Shown here one piece after another: positions 44,930 to 53,752 of a stretch of 64,000 bases of DNA (within the stretch, counting starts at the first letter, position 1; each line of letters opens with the position of its first letter). The translations under genes and the position numbers were made by a program. The notes below the pieces were generated by a model. That model had not been told where the DNA came from and did not search any database. It worked only from the letters and a program-made list of their open reading frames with translations. The DNA lies in the NCBI RefSeq assembly GCF_914271485.1, contig NZ_CAJZAG010000009.1, positions 248,001-312,000 of the forward strand, in the 5' to 3' direction. This DNA is from Cupriavidus pampae (lineage in GTDB: Bacteria; Pseudomonadota; Gammaproteobacteria; Burkholderiales; Burkholderiaceae).

Positions 44930-47092
44930 ATGACCCTCCGTTCTCCTCGCGTTCGTCCCATTGCTGCTCTCGCCCGTACGGTGGTGCTGGCCGGCTTCCC
45001 GCTCTGCGGGGCCGCGCTGGCCCAGACCGCACAACCGGCGCCGGAAGCCGCGCTGCCCGCGGTTACCGTGAGCGCGCAACAATCCGTCGACTTCGGGCCG
45101 CAGCTCGAGAAGAAGGCCTCGGGCGGTGCGCTCGGTAACCGCACGCAGCTCGACACGCCGTTCTCGACCACCGTCGTAAGTGGTGAAGACCTGGCCGATC
45201 GCGCGGTGACCAAGATCGGCGACGTGTTCTTCAACGACGCGTCGGTCACGGACAACAGCAACCCCGGCAATGCGTGGGCGTCGTACACCACCGTGCGCGG
45301 TCTGCAGCTCGACTGGCGCAACGCGTACAAGATCAACGGCATGCCGTTTATCGCGTACGGCCTGACCCTGCCCTACGAGCAGCTCGAACAGGTGGAACTG
45401 CTCAAGGGCGCGTCGGGCTTTATGTACGGCTTTGGCAATCCGGGCGGCACGGTCAACTACGTGACCAAGAAGCCGACCGACACGTTCACCGCCAGCGTGG
45501 ACCTCGGCTATCGCTCGTCGCACGTCTGGACCGAGCACGTCGACCTCGGCGGTCGCGCGGGCCCGGACAACATGTTCGGCTACCGCCTGAACCTCACGCA
45601 CGAGGAAGGCAAGCCCAGCAACGCCGTGGGCCTGAACCGCAATTCCGTGTCGCTGGGCCTGGACGCGCGCATCACGCGTGATCTGACGTGGACCTTCGAC
45701 GGCATCTATCAGGATCGCAACAGCTGGGGCGGCACGCCGTCGTTCTACGTCGGCGGCATTCCGGCCGGCGGCCAGTTGCCGAGCGTGATCAGCGGCCGTG
45801 GCGGCCTGTACGCCGGCCCCGATGCGCATTTCTTCTCGAACCTGCAGGTGTACCAGACCGGCCTGCGCTACAAGCTGGCCGACGACTGGACCGTCAGCAC
45901 CACGTACAGCTTCAGCAAGCAATCGCGCACGCGTAACGAGTCGACGTTCTTCCTCTCGGGCGCGTCCGGCGACTACACCGACCTGCGTTACGACGGCTCC
46001 GAAAGCCAGCAGTTCACGAACTGGACGACAATGGTCGAGGGCAAGTTCCGCACCGGTTTCCTGCGCCATGAACTGGTAGCAGGCCTGAGCTGGCAGGAAC
46101 AGATCGACCGTTACAGCAGCAACTTCGTCAACACGCCGCTGCCCGGCGGCAACCTGTTCGCACCGTACGTGGGCCAGTACTGGAGCCAGTGGGGCATGGC
46201 CAAGTATCGCGCCGGCGATACCACGCAGAAGGCCGCGTTCGTCAGCGACACCGTGCACCTGACCGACAAGTGGTCGGTGCTGGGCGGTCTGCGCGTGACG
46301 AACTACGAGCAGAACGGCTACGGCGCGCCGGGCACCGTGGGCGGCGACTCGAACTACACGAAGCATGGCCTGCTGACGCCGACCGCGGCGATCATGTTCA
46401 AGCCGATGCCGAGCACGATGCTGTACGCCAGCTACGTCGAGTCGTTCGACGGCGGTGGTGTCGTGTCGTCGTTCTACTCGAACGCCGGTCAGGGCCTGAC
46501 GCCCGCGAAGAGCCGCCAGTACGAAGTCGGCGCCAAGACAGAGCAAGGCATCTGGAATGCCACGGCCGCGCTGTTCCGCATCGAACAACGCACCGAGTAT
46601 GGTCGTGACGCGGGTGCCGGCACGCTGCCGGTGTTCGTGCAGGACGGCAAGTCGATCTACCAGGGCGTGGAACTGGCCGCGGGCGCCCGCATCGGTTCGC
46701 AGTGGGAAGTCGGCGGCAGCGCAATGTACCTGGACAGCTACTACGATCAGGGACAGTTCAACGTCGGCAACCGTGTGGCGGGCGCGCCCAACTTCATGCT
46801 GACCGGCCGTCTGGCCTATCGCGTACCCATCGTGCCGGGCCTGAAGGTTGGCATCGACGGCAAGTACACGGGCAACGTGAAGGCGCGTCCCGAAGGCGAC
46901 CTGACGCTCGGCGGCTACACGGTACTGAACCTCGGCGCCACGTACAACACGCGCATCGCGGGCAAGGAAGTGACGCTGCGCGCCGCGCTGAGCAACCTGA
47001 CCAACAAGCGCTACTGGGGCTTCCAGTATGCGAACTACATCCAGCCGGCCGATCCGCGCGCGGTCAGCCTGAGCGCGAAGATTTCATACTGA
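44930..47092 (+). CDS. TonB-dependent siderophore receptor
   Basis: A 720-residue outer-membrane transporter. A signal peptide ends near AALAQ (about residue 32); LPAVTVSAQ resembles a TonB box. The plug domain has RGLQLDWRNAYKINGMPF and LLKGASGFMYGFGNPGGTVN, the ferric-siderophore receptor pattern, and the barrel ends in SLSAKISY. The ligand cannot be told. The Fur-like palindrome upstream supports iron regulation. It stands alone, without siderophore synthesis or periplasmic transport genes nearby. Confidence 0.92.
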   Translation: MTLRSPRVRPIAALARTVVLAGFPLCGAALAQTAQPAPEAALPAVTVSAQQSVDFGPQLEKKASGGALGNRTQLDTPFSTTVVSGEDLADRAVTKIGDVFFNDASVTDNSNPGNAWASYTTVRGLQLDWRNAYKINGMPFIAYGLTLPYEQLEQVELLKGASGFMYGFGNPGGTVNYVTKKPTDTFTASVDLGYRSSHVWTEHVDLGGRAGPDNMFGYRLNLTHEEGKPSNAVGLNRNSVSLGLDARITRDLTWTFDGIYQDRNSWGGTPSFYVGGIPAGGQLPSVISGRGGLYAGPDAHFFSNLQVYQTGLRYKLADDWTVSTTYSFSKQSRTRNESTFFLSGASGDYTDLRYDGSESQQFTNWTTMVEGKFRTGFLRHELVAGLSWQEQIDRYSSNFVNTPLPGGNLFAPYVGQYWSQWGMAKYRAGDTTQKAAFVSDTVHLTDKWSVLGGLRVTNYEQNGYGAPGTVGGDSNYTKHGLLTPTAAIMFKPMPSTMLYASYVESFDGGGVVSSFYSNAGQGLTPAKSRQYEVGAKTEQGIWNATAALFRIEQRTEYGRDAGAGTLPVFVQDGKSIYQGVELAAGARIGSQWEVGGSAMYLDSYYDQGQFNVGNRVAGAPNFMLTGRLAYRVPIVPGLKVGIDGKYTGNVKARPEGDLTLGGYTVLNLGATYNTRIAGKEVTLRAALSNLTNKRYWGFQYANYIQPADPRAVSLSAKISY

Positions 47093-47111
47093 ACCCCGCG
47101 CAGGAAAAACA

Positions 47112-47139
47112 AACGGGCACCCGCAAGGGTGCCCGTTTT
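47112..47139. terminator. Rho-independent terminator after the TonB receptor
   Basis: AACGGGCACCC (47112-47122), loop GCAA and GGGTGCCCGTT (47127-47137) are followed by TT, with A residues on the other flank. It separates the receptor from the convergent RcnB-like gene and may work on both strands. Confidence 0.88.
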
Positions 47140-47154
47140 GCGTTTCAGCCGTAC

Positions 47155-47691
47155 TTACTGCGGGCCCACCGAGAAAATCGTGCCGTTGGACGACACCTGA
47201 TAGTAGTCGGCACCGACGCCGACCCAGTGATAGCCCTTCTTGGGCGCGGGAAGATCGTAGTTCTTGGGGTTGTCGATCACATACTGACGATCACGAAACT
47301 CCGTCGGCAGACGATCGCCCTTGTTCCATTTCTGCGGGGCATATGGCGATTGCGCGCCCATCGGCGGGGGCGGGGTGCGGCCACTCATGCCGCCCGGAGG
47401 GGGCATGGCGCCCGGAGCTGGACGTTGCTGCGACATGCCAGGGCCGCCGGGGCCACCATCGGGACGCATGGGACGCCCATAACCGCCACCGCCCGTCGCT
47501 GGCGGCATCGGCGTGGCGGTGGAAGGCATGCCGCCCTGCTGGCCCGGTGCGGGCATCGGGCGTGGGCCCATCGGCGCTGTCTGGCTGGGGTTTTCACCGG
47601 GCATCTGATTGACCGGCTGGGCATGGAGCAACGGGGTCGCCAGCACGCCTGCAGCCACGAGGATGGATGGTATTAACAACTTCGTTTTCAT
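47155..47691 (-). CDS. RcnB-like periplasmic protein with Pro/Gly/Met-rich linker
   Basis: A 178-residue secreted protein. A signal peptide ends PLLHAQ (residue 25). Residues 26-115 are low-complexity (proline, glycine, methionine). The C-terminal 60 residues (WNKGDRLPTEFRDRQYVI, then KKGYHWVGVGADYYQVS) match the RcnB/DUF3315 pattern. RcnB in E. coli affects nickel/cobalt export homeostasis, but most family members are uncharacterised. It is convergent with the receptor and has its own promoter region. Confidence 0.8.
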   Translation of the reverse strand: MKTKLLIPSILVAAGVLATPLLHAQPVNQMPGENPSQTAPMGPRPMPAPGQQGGMPSTATPMPPATGGGGYGRPMRPDGGPGGPGMSQQRPAPGAMPPPGGMSGRTPPPPMGAQSPYAPQKWNKGDRLPTEFRDRQYVIDNPKNYDLPAPKKGYHWVGVGADYYQVSSNGTIFSVGPQ

Positions 47692-47905
47692 CGTGATCTC
47701 CTCACTGATGGAACGTGGGCCGCCCGACCGGGCAACCTGACGAAAGGTTAGTCACAAAAGGGTTAGTAGCAAATGCGGGGCCTGCCTCGGAACAGGCGAA
47801 TTCACGCCATTCTGCGGCGATCGTGCCGCTTTCCGCGCCGGTCCGGTTGTAGTTTTGGGCATGCACTTGTCACTTTGACTTGCTGCACCGCGCCACAAGT
47901 CGTCC

Positions 47906-47946
47906 TTGCGTATCACATAAAGATTTCCTAAAAATTGGTCTGACCG
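47906..47946 (+). promoter_or_regulatory. Promoter and overlapping FadR-type operator of the sugar-acid cluster
   Basis: TTGCGT (47906-47911), a 17-bp spacer and TAAAAA (47929-47934) form a plausible promoter. Directly after it, TGGTCTGACCG (47936-47946) matches the FadR-subfamily operator pattern TGGTCNGACCA at all but the last base. The site lies 31 bp before the GntR gene, so autorepression is likely. Confidence 0.6.
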
Positions 47947-47977
47947 CCTGACCCCTTTACCCTTCTAAGCCGAGTTC

Positions 47978-48718
47978 ATGCCCATCCAGCAGATCGAACC
48001 GCGCCGTCTCTATCGTCAGATTGCCGATCAGTTGCGGCGTCTGATCGAGGGGGGAGAATTTCCGGTCGGTCGAAGGTTGCCTGCGGAGCGCGACCTCGCC
48101 GTGCAGCTTGGTGTGTCGCGCCCATCGGTGCGCGAGGCCCTGATCGCGCTCGAGGTGGAAGGCTTCGTCGAGGTGCGCATGGGATCCGGTATCTATGTCT
48201 GCGCGCCCGATCGCGCGCGCCCGGACAGCGTGATGGCCGAATCCCCGCTCGACGTCATTCGCGCGCGCCAGACCATCGAGGGCGAGATGGCGGCGACCGC
48301 CGCGCGCCGTTGCACGCCGGCGCTGCTGGAGGGCCTCGATGCGGCCATCGAGATGATGGTAGAGGAAGCCGCTAGTGGGCAGATCCCGGTACGCGGCGAC
48401 CGGCTGTTTCACCTGCGCATCAGCGAAACAGCGGAGAACGCCGTGCTCGCGCGACTGGTCGCCGAGTTGTTCGACGAGAGACAGAACCCGCTGTGGGCGC
48501 AGTTCGGCAATCACTTCGAGAACGCCCAGAGCTGGCACGCCGCGATTGCCGAGCATCGCGCCGTCGTGACGGCGATTGCCTCGGGCTCGCCCGAGGCCGC
48601 GCGCGCGGCGATGTGCGAGCACCTGGAACTGTCGCACCGCCGCTTTTATGCGGCCTGGCCCGGCGCCGCGTCCGACGCGGGCCGCGCGGTCGTGGCTTCG
48701 CTCAAGGAGACCTCGTGA
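47978..48718 (+). CDS. FadR-subfamily GntR transcriptional regulator
   Basis: A 246-residue regulator. The N-terminal winged helix (LPAERDLAVQLGVSRPSVRE, about 32-51) is typical GntR; the C-terminal FCD domain includes RQTIEGEMAATAARR and the His-rich ligand-site helices. UxuR, ExuR and LldR belong to this group, so a sugar acid is the likely inducer. It heads the cluster, its TGA overlaps the dehydrogenase ATG (TGATG), and an operator-like site precedes it, which suggests an autoregulated operon repressor. Confidence 0.88.
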   Translation: MPIQQIEPRRLYRQIADQLRRLIEGGEFPVGRRLPAERDLAVQLGVSRPSVREALIALEVEGFVEVRMGSGIYVCAPDRARPDSVMAESPLDVIRARQTIEGEMAATAARRCTPALLEGLDAAIEMMVEEAASGQIPVRGDRLFHLRISETAENAVLARLVAELFDERQNPLWAQFGNHFENAQSWHAAIAEHRAVVTAIASGSPEAARAAMCEHLELSHRRFYAAWPGAASDAGRAVVASLKETS

Positions 48719-49779
48719 TGTCGCTACCTACCCTGCCCACTCTCCCGTCCACGACCTCGCTGACCTGCCATATCCATGGCAGCGAGGATCTGCGCTTCAC
48801 CGAGACCTCGCCACCAGAGCCCGGCCCGCATGAGGTGCTGGTGCGGCTTGGTGCCGCGGGCATCTGCGGCTCGGACCTGCATTACTTCTTCCACGGCAAG
48901 GTCGGCGCGTTCGTGATTCGCGAACCGTTGACGCCGGGCCATGAAGCGGCCGGCATCGTCGAACATGTTGGCCGCGCGGTCACGCGCGTCGCGCCCGGCA
49001 TGAAGGTGGCGATCAATCCTTCGCACGCCTGCGGGCAGTGCGATTACTGCCGCGAGGGTCGCGACAATCTTTGCCGCAATATGCGTTTTCTCGGCAGCGC
49101 GAGCGTGTATCCGCACGTGCAGGGCATGTTCCGCCAGCACTTCCTGATGGACGAGCGTCAGCTCACGCCGGTGGACACCGATCTCTCGCTGGGCGAGCTC
49201 GCATTTGCCGAACCGCTGTCGGTAGCATTGCACGGCGTCAATCGCGCGGGTCCGCTGCTTGGCAAGACCGTGCTCGTGACCGGTGGCGGCACCATCGGTA
49301 GCCTGACCGTGATGGCCGCGCGGCTCGCTGGCGCGGCGCGCATCGTCGTATGCGATATCGCGGATCGGCCGCTCGAGGTCGCGCGCACGGTGGGCGCCGA
49401 CGACACCATTCGCAGTGACCTCGCTGCGGCGGCCGACCTGCAGGACATCGCCGATATCAGTCTGGAAGCCGCAGGCAGTCCCGGCGCGCTGGCCACGTGC
49501 CTGGCCGCGACGCGCCGCGGCGGTCGCATCGTGCAGATCGGTACGCTGCCGGCCGAGGGCCTCCACTTCCCCGCCAATAGCGTGATGGCACGCGAGTTCG
49601 ACTACGTGGGCGCGTTCCGCTTTGGCCGCGAGTTCGACTGGGCCGTGCAGACGCTCGCGCGTCGTCGGCTCGATGTGCGGCCGCTGCTGTCCGCGCAGTT
49701 GCCACTCGCGCGGGCGGTTGAAGCGTTTCACCTCGCGGCCGACAAAGGCCGCAGTACGAAGGTGCAGTTGACTGGCTGA
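48718..49779 (+). CDS. Zinc-dependent dehydrogenase, L-idonate 5-dehydrogenase-like
   Basis: A 353-residue medium-chain dehydrogenase. GICGSDLHYFFHGKVGAF and GHEAAG provide catalytic zinc ligands, HACGQCDYCREGRDNLC the four-cysteine structural zinc site, and VTGGGTIGSLTVMAA the NAD(P) site. The pattern with HYFFHG is that of L-idonate 5-dehydrogenase (IdnD), oxidising L-idonate to 5-ketogluconate; a related aldonate or sugar-acid substrate is possible. Translationally coupled to the regulator and followed by the TRAP genes. Confidence 0.85.
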   Translation: MSLPTLPTLPSTTSLTCHIHGSEDLRFTETSPPEPGPHEVLVRLGAAGICGSDLHYFFHGKVGAFVIREPLTPGHEAAGIVEHVGRAVTRVAPGMKVAINPSHACGQCDYCREGRDNLCRNMRFLGSASVYPHVQGMFRQHFLMDERQLTPVDTDLSLGELAFAEPLSVALHGVNRAGPLLGKTVLVTGGGTIGSLTVMAARLAGAARIVVCDIADRPLEVARTVGADDTIRSDLAAAADLQDIADISLEAAGSPGALATCLAATRRGGRIVQIGTLPAEGLHFPANSVMAREFDYVGAFRFGREFDWAVQTLARRRLDVRPLLSAQLPLARAVEAFHLAADKGRSTKVQLTG

Positions 49780-49836
49780 TCGTATTGCCTCCCTCTCACA
49801 AAAGAGCGGGGATAAAAATAACTTCAGGAGACAATC

Positions 49837-50841
49837 ATGATGCGACATCGTCGGCAGTTCTCGTCGTTCGTGCTAAGGGCCGCGCTGCTCGTCGCCGGCC
49901 TCGGTATTGGCATGAGCACACCCTCTTTCGCCCAGACCCCGACCAAGCTCAAGTGGGCGCACGTCTACGAAACCTCGGAACCGTTCCACAAGTGGTCGGT
50001 GTGGGCTGCCGAGGAGATCAAGAAGCGCAGTAACGGCAAGTATCAGATCGATGTGTACCCGGCCTCGCAGCTCGGCAAGGAGAACGACATCAATCAGGGT
50101 CTGGTGCTGGGTACCGTTGACATCATCATCTCGGGCTCGAGCTTCGCCGCGAAGTCGTTCCCGCGCATCGGCGTGACGTACTACCCGTACACGTTCCGCG
50201 ATCCCGCGCACCTTGTGGCCTATACCAAGAGCGACATCTACAAGGAGCTGACCAAGGGCTACGAGGAGAAGACCGGCAACCATATCGTCTCCACCACGTA
50301 TTACGGCACGCGCCAGTCCACCTCGAACAAGCCGTTCTCGCACTGCACCGAGATGAAAGGCCTGAAGATGCGCGTGCCCGACGTGCCCGCGTACCTGGCC
50401 ATGCCGCGCGCGTGCGGCGTCAACACGTCACCGATCGCGTTCGCCGAGGTGTACCTCGCGCTCCAGAACGGGACCGTGGAGGCGCAGGAGAATCCGCTCG
50501 GGACCATCGAGGCGAAGAAGTTCTACGAGGTGCAGAAGTACATCGTGCTGACCGGACATATCGTCGACCACCTGAACACCATCGTGGCCGGTGCGCTATG
50601 GAAGAAGCTGCCCGATGCGGACAAGCAGATGTTCAACGACGTGATGCAGCAGGCTGCGGTCAAGGCGACCGAGGACGTGGCCGCGCGCGAGAAGGAACTC
50701 GTCGACGTGTTCAAGAAGAAGGGCATCACGGTGACGCCGGTCAGCGTGCCCGAGTATCGCGAAGCAGTGCTGAAGAACGTGAGCTTCGAATCGCAGGGCT
50801 ATCGCAAGGCTGATTGGGAAAAGATTCAGGCCGTGCAGTAA
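49837..50841 (+). CDS. dctP: TRAP transporter solute-binding protein
   Basis: A 334-residue periplasmic receptor of a tripartite ATP-independent transporter. A signal peptide ends SFAQ. GKYQIDVYPASQLGKEND, MKGLKMRVPDVPAYLAM and the helix EVYLALQNGTVEAQENP contain the conserved arginine and glutamine/glutamate of DctP proteins, which bind a carboxylate. AGGAG precedes the ATG. The neighbours make an aldonate or uronate the likely ligand. Confidence 0.94.
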   Translation: MMRHRRQFSSFVLRAALLVAGLGIGMSTPSFAQTPTKLKWAHVYETSEPFHKWSVWAAEEIKKRSNGKYQIDVYPASQLGKENDINQGLVLGTVDIIISGSSFAAKSFPRIGVTYYPYTFRDPAHLVAYTKSDIYKELTKGYEEKTGNHIVSTTYYGTRQSTSNKPFSHCTEMKGLKMRVPDVPAYLAMPRACGVNTSPIAFAEVYLALQNGTVEAQENPLGTIEAKKFYEVQKYIVLTGHIVDHLNTIVAGALWKKLPDADKQMFNDVMQQAAVKATEDVAAREKELVDVFKKKGITVTPVSVPEYREAVLKNVSFESQGYRKADWEKIQAVQ

Positions 50842-50858
50842 AGCGACCCTCACCCCTA

Positions 50859-50879
50859 CCCTCTCCCTCAGGGAGAGGG
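50859..50879. repeat. REP-like inverted repeat between dctP and dctQ
   Basis: CCCTCTCCC, TCA, GGGAGAGGG is a perfect short hairpin inside a CCCTCACCCCTACCC context, the form of dispersed REP-like elements in this group of bacteria. It may stabilise the upstream dctP transcript or lower expression of the membrane subunits. Confidence 0.65.
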
Positions 50880-50899
50880 GGCACAACGGAGTCGCCATC

Positions 50900-51547
50900 A
50901 TGGCCTTCCACGCTTCCAACGCGGTACGCAAGCCGGCTGACGGGTCGGATAACGAGCGGGATGACAAGCAGACCACCGCGTCCATGCCGCATATGTCCTC
51001 GGTGGAGGACATCGTCCACAGTTTCAAGGAAGCCGACGCGCAACCGGTCGATATCTCGGGCCACGGGGTCGAGGACTGGTTCACCGTCGCGCTGTTCTGG
51101 ATCATGACGATCCTCGTGTTCCTGCAGTTCTTCACGCGCTACGTGATGAACGACTCGCTGTCCTGGACCGAGGAGCTCGCCACTTACTGCCTGATCGGCG
51201 TGGTGTTTATCGGCGCCTCGATGTGCATGCGCCGGTGCCGGCATATTCAGGTGGACCTGCTCTATCGCTATCTGCCGCACGGCCCCGCGCGCGTGTTGTC
51301 GACACTCGTCGATATCGTGCGCAGCGCGTTCTTCGCGTACGCGGCGTGGCTGGTCTGGCGCTATGTCGGCATCGTCGGTGAAGAGCCGATGACGACGATC
51401 GACTGGAACAAGAGCCACGTGTACTGGTTCGCGCTGGCCGGGTTCATCCTGATGTTTGCGCGCTCCTGTCAGGTCAGCTGGGAAAACTGGCGCCGTGGCT
51501 ACTCGATCCTCGAGCGGCCGCAGGCATTCGAAGCCATCGACGATTGA
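50900..51547 (+). CDS. dctQ: TRAP transporter small membrane subunit
   Basis: A 215-residue inner-membrane protein with four hydrophobic segments (for example WIMTILVFLQFFTRYVM) and the family motif SWTEELATYCLIGVVFIGAS. The DctQ subunit stabilises the large permease subunit. The first 50 residues are hydrophilic and longer than usual (methionines at residues 29 and 32 could be alternative starts), although GGAG precedes the ATG at 50900. Confidence 0.9.
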   Translation: MAFHASNAVRKPADGSDNERDDKQTTASMPHMSSVEDIVHSFKEADAQPVDISGHGVEDWFTVALFWIMTILVFLQFFTRYVMNDSLSWTEELATYCLIGVVFIGASMCMRRCRHIQVDLLYRYLPHGPARVLSTLVDIVRSAFFAYAAWLVWRYVGIVGEEPMTTIDWNKSHVYWFALAGFILMFARSCQVSWENWRRGYSILERPQAFEAIDD

Positions 51548-51563
51548 ACCGCGGAGCGCAACC

Positions 51564-52967
51564 ATGTGGATCCTGATCCTGTCTTTCCTCGTGCTGATGC
51601 TGGTCGGCATGCCGGTGGCGGTGGCCATGGCGCTGGCGTCGCTGCTCTATATCTGGACCAGCGGTACGGTGCCTGACGTCATTCTTGCCCAGCGCATGAT
51701 CGCGGGCGTGGAAAGTTTCCCCCTGCTTGCCGTTCCTTTCTTTATTCTTGCCGGCAACCTGATGAACGTGGCCGGCATTACCGGTCGCATCTATAACTTC
51801 GCGGTGGCTCTCGTCGGCTGGATGCGCGGCGGGCTTGGCCACGTGAACATCATCGGCTCGGTGATCTTCTCGGGCATGTCGGGCACGGCTATTGCCGATG
51901 CGGCCGGGCTCGGCACCATCGAGATCAAGGCCATGAAGGACCATGGCTACGAGACCGAGTTCGCGGTGGGCGTAACGGCGGCTTCGGCCACGCTCGGGCC
52001 GATCATCCCGCCGTCGCTGCCGTTCGTGATCTACGGCATGATGGCCAACGTGTCGATCGGCTCGCTGTTCCTCGCCGGCATCATCCCGGGCCTCGTGCTG
52101 ACGTTGTTCATGATGGCCACGGTCGCGTGGATCGCGCACCGGCGCGGCTGGGGCGGCGATACCGCGTTCTCGTGGAAGCTGCTCGGCACGGCCACGATCG
52201 AGATCATGGTGGTGCTCGCGTTTCCGCTGGCCATCTGGCTGATGACCAAGGCCGGCGTTTCGACCAACATGGCCGCGCTATCGGCACTGGTGGTCCTGCT
52301 CGCGCTCGACTGGTATTTCGATTTCTCGGCCGTGATGGCGCTGATGGCGCCCGTGATCCTGATCGGCGGCATGACGCTCGGCTGGTTCACCCCGACCGAA
52401 GCCGCGGTGGCCGCGGTGATCTGGGCACTGTTCCTCGGCCTCGTGCGCTACCGCTCGATGACGATGCGTGCGCTGACCAAGGCCACGCTCGACACCATCG
52501 AGACCACGGCGTCGGTGCTGTTTATCGTCACCGCCGCCTCGATCTTCGCGTGGTTGCTGACCACGAGCCAGGCCGCGCAGGCGCTGTCCGACGCGTTCCT
52601 CGGCTTTACGCAGAACAAGTGGCTGTTCCTGCTGCTGGCGAACCTGCTGATTCTGCTGGTCGGCTGCTTTATCGACACCACGGCGGCGATCACGATCCTT
52701 GTGCCGATTCTGCTGCCGATCGTGCTCAAGCTCGGCATCGATCCGATCCACTTCGGGCTGGTGATGACGCTGAACCTGATGATCGGGCTGCTGCATCCAC
52801 CGCTCGGCATGGTGCTGTTCGTGCTGGCGCGGGTGGCCAAGCTGTCCGTGGAGCGCACCACGATGGCGATCCTGCCGTGGCTGGTGCCGCTGTTCCTGAC
52901 GCTGATCGCCATTACGTACGTGCCGGAGATCACGCTGTGGCTGCCGCAGCTTGTGGGCAGCAAGTAA
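51564..52967 (+). CDS. dctM: TRAP transporter large permease subunit
   Basis: A 467-residue sodium-coupled permease with about 12 hydrophobic segments. FILAGNLMNVAGITGRIYN, GTAIADAAGLGTIEIKAM, ATLGPIIPPSLPFVIYG and LHPPLGMVLFVLARVAKL are DctM signatures. It starts 16 bp after dctQ; together with DctP it makes a complete transporter that feeds the catabolic enzymes downstream. Confidence 0.95.
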   Translation: MWILILSFLVLMLVGMPVAVAMALASLLYIWTSGTVPDVILAQRMIAGVESFPLLAVPFFILAGNLMNVAGITGRIYNFAVALVGWMRGGLGHVNIIGSVIFSGMSGTAIADAAGLGTIEIKAMKDHGYETEFAVGVTAASATLGPIIPPSLPFVIYGMMANVSIGSLFLAGIIPGLVLTLFMMATVAWIAHRRGWGGDTAFSWKLLGTATIEIMVVLAFPLAIWLMTKAGVSTNMAALSALVVLLALDWYFDFSAVMALMAPVILIGGMTLGWFTPTEAAVAAVIWALFLGLVRYRSMTMRALTKATLDTIETTASVLFIVTAASIFAWLLTTSQAAQALSDAFLGFTQNKWLFLLLANLLILLVGCFIDTTAAITILVPILLPIVLKLGIDPIHFGLVMTLNLMIGLLHPPLGMVLFVLARVAKLSVERTTMAILPWLVPLFLTLIAITYVPEITLWLPQLVGSK

Positions 52968-52992
52968 CGACCTTCCCCCTACGGAGTCATCC

Positions 52993-53748
52993 ATGTCTCA
53001 ACGCCTTGCTGGCAAGCTTGCGCTCGTCACGGCCGCAGGCCAGGGTATCGGCCGCGCTACGGTGGAAGCGTTTTTGCGCGAAGGTGCGCGCGTGATCGCC
53101 GCTGATATCAATGCAGAAACGCTCGCCGAACTTGCGCGGCTGCCGCAATGCACCGCGCGCCGGCTCGATGTGACCGATGGCGCGGCTGTCGTCGGGGCGG
53201 CGTCGGAGATCGGCGCCGTCGATATCCTGTTCAATGGCGCGGGCTACGTGCATCACGGCAGCATCCTTGACTGCGATGACGACGCGTTCGACTTCTCGAT
53301 GTCGCTCAACGTCACCGCGATGTACCGCATGATGCGTGCGTTCCTGCCCGCCATGATCGAACGTAGGCGCGGGTCCATCATCAATATGTCGTCGGTAGCG
53401 GGCAGCATCAAAGGCGCGCCGAACCGCTTTGTCTACGGCGCGAGCAAGGCTGCCGTCATTGGCATGACCAAGTCGGTGGCGGCTGACTTTATCGGCCTCG
53501 GCATCCGCTGCAATGCGATCTGCCCGGGCACCATCGAGTCGCCCTCGCTGCGCCAGCGTATCGACGACCAGTCGCGCCGCAGCGGCGCTTCGCTCGCGAA
53601 GGTGGAGGCGGACTTCGTGGCGCGCCAGCCGATGGGGCGTATCGGCACCGCAGCCGAGATTGCAGCGCTTGCGGTGTACCTCGCGGCCGACGAATCCGCA
53701 TTCACGACCGGGACCGCGCAGATCATCGACGGTGGCTGGTCCAACTAG
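52993..53748 (+). CDS. Short-chain dehydrogenase/reductase
   Basis: A 251-residue Rossmann-fold oxidoreductase. TAAGQGIGRA binds NAD(P), NMSSVAGSIKG gives the catalytic serine and YGASK (in RFVYGASKAAVIGMTKS) the tyrosine-lysine pair. RCNAICPGTIESPSL resembles the BDH2/2-keto-3-deoxy-L-fuconate dehydrogenase group, so it probably oxidises a sugar-acid intermediate. The substrate is not known. It lies 25 bp after dctM. Confidence 0.9.
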   Translation: MSQRLAGKLALVTAAGQGIGRATVEAFLREGARVIAADINAETLAELARLPQCTARRLDVTDGAAVVGAASEIGAVDILFNGAGYVHHGSILDCDDDAFDFSMSLNVTAMYRMMRAFLPAMIERRRGSIINMSSVAGSIKGAPNRFVYGASKAAVIGMTKSVAADFIGLGIRCNAICPGTIESPSLRQRIDDQSRRSGASLAKVEADFVARQPMGRIGTAAEIAALAVYLAADESAFTTGTAQIIDGGWSN

Positions 53749-53752
53749 CGCC

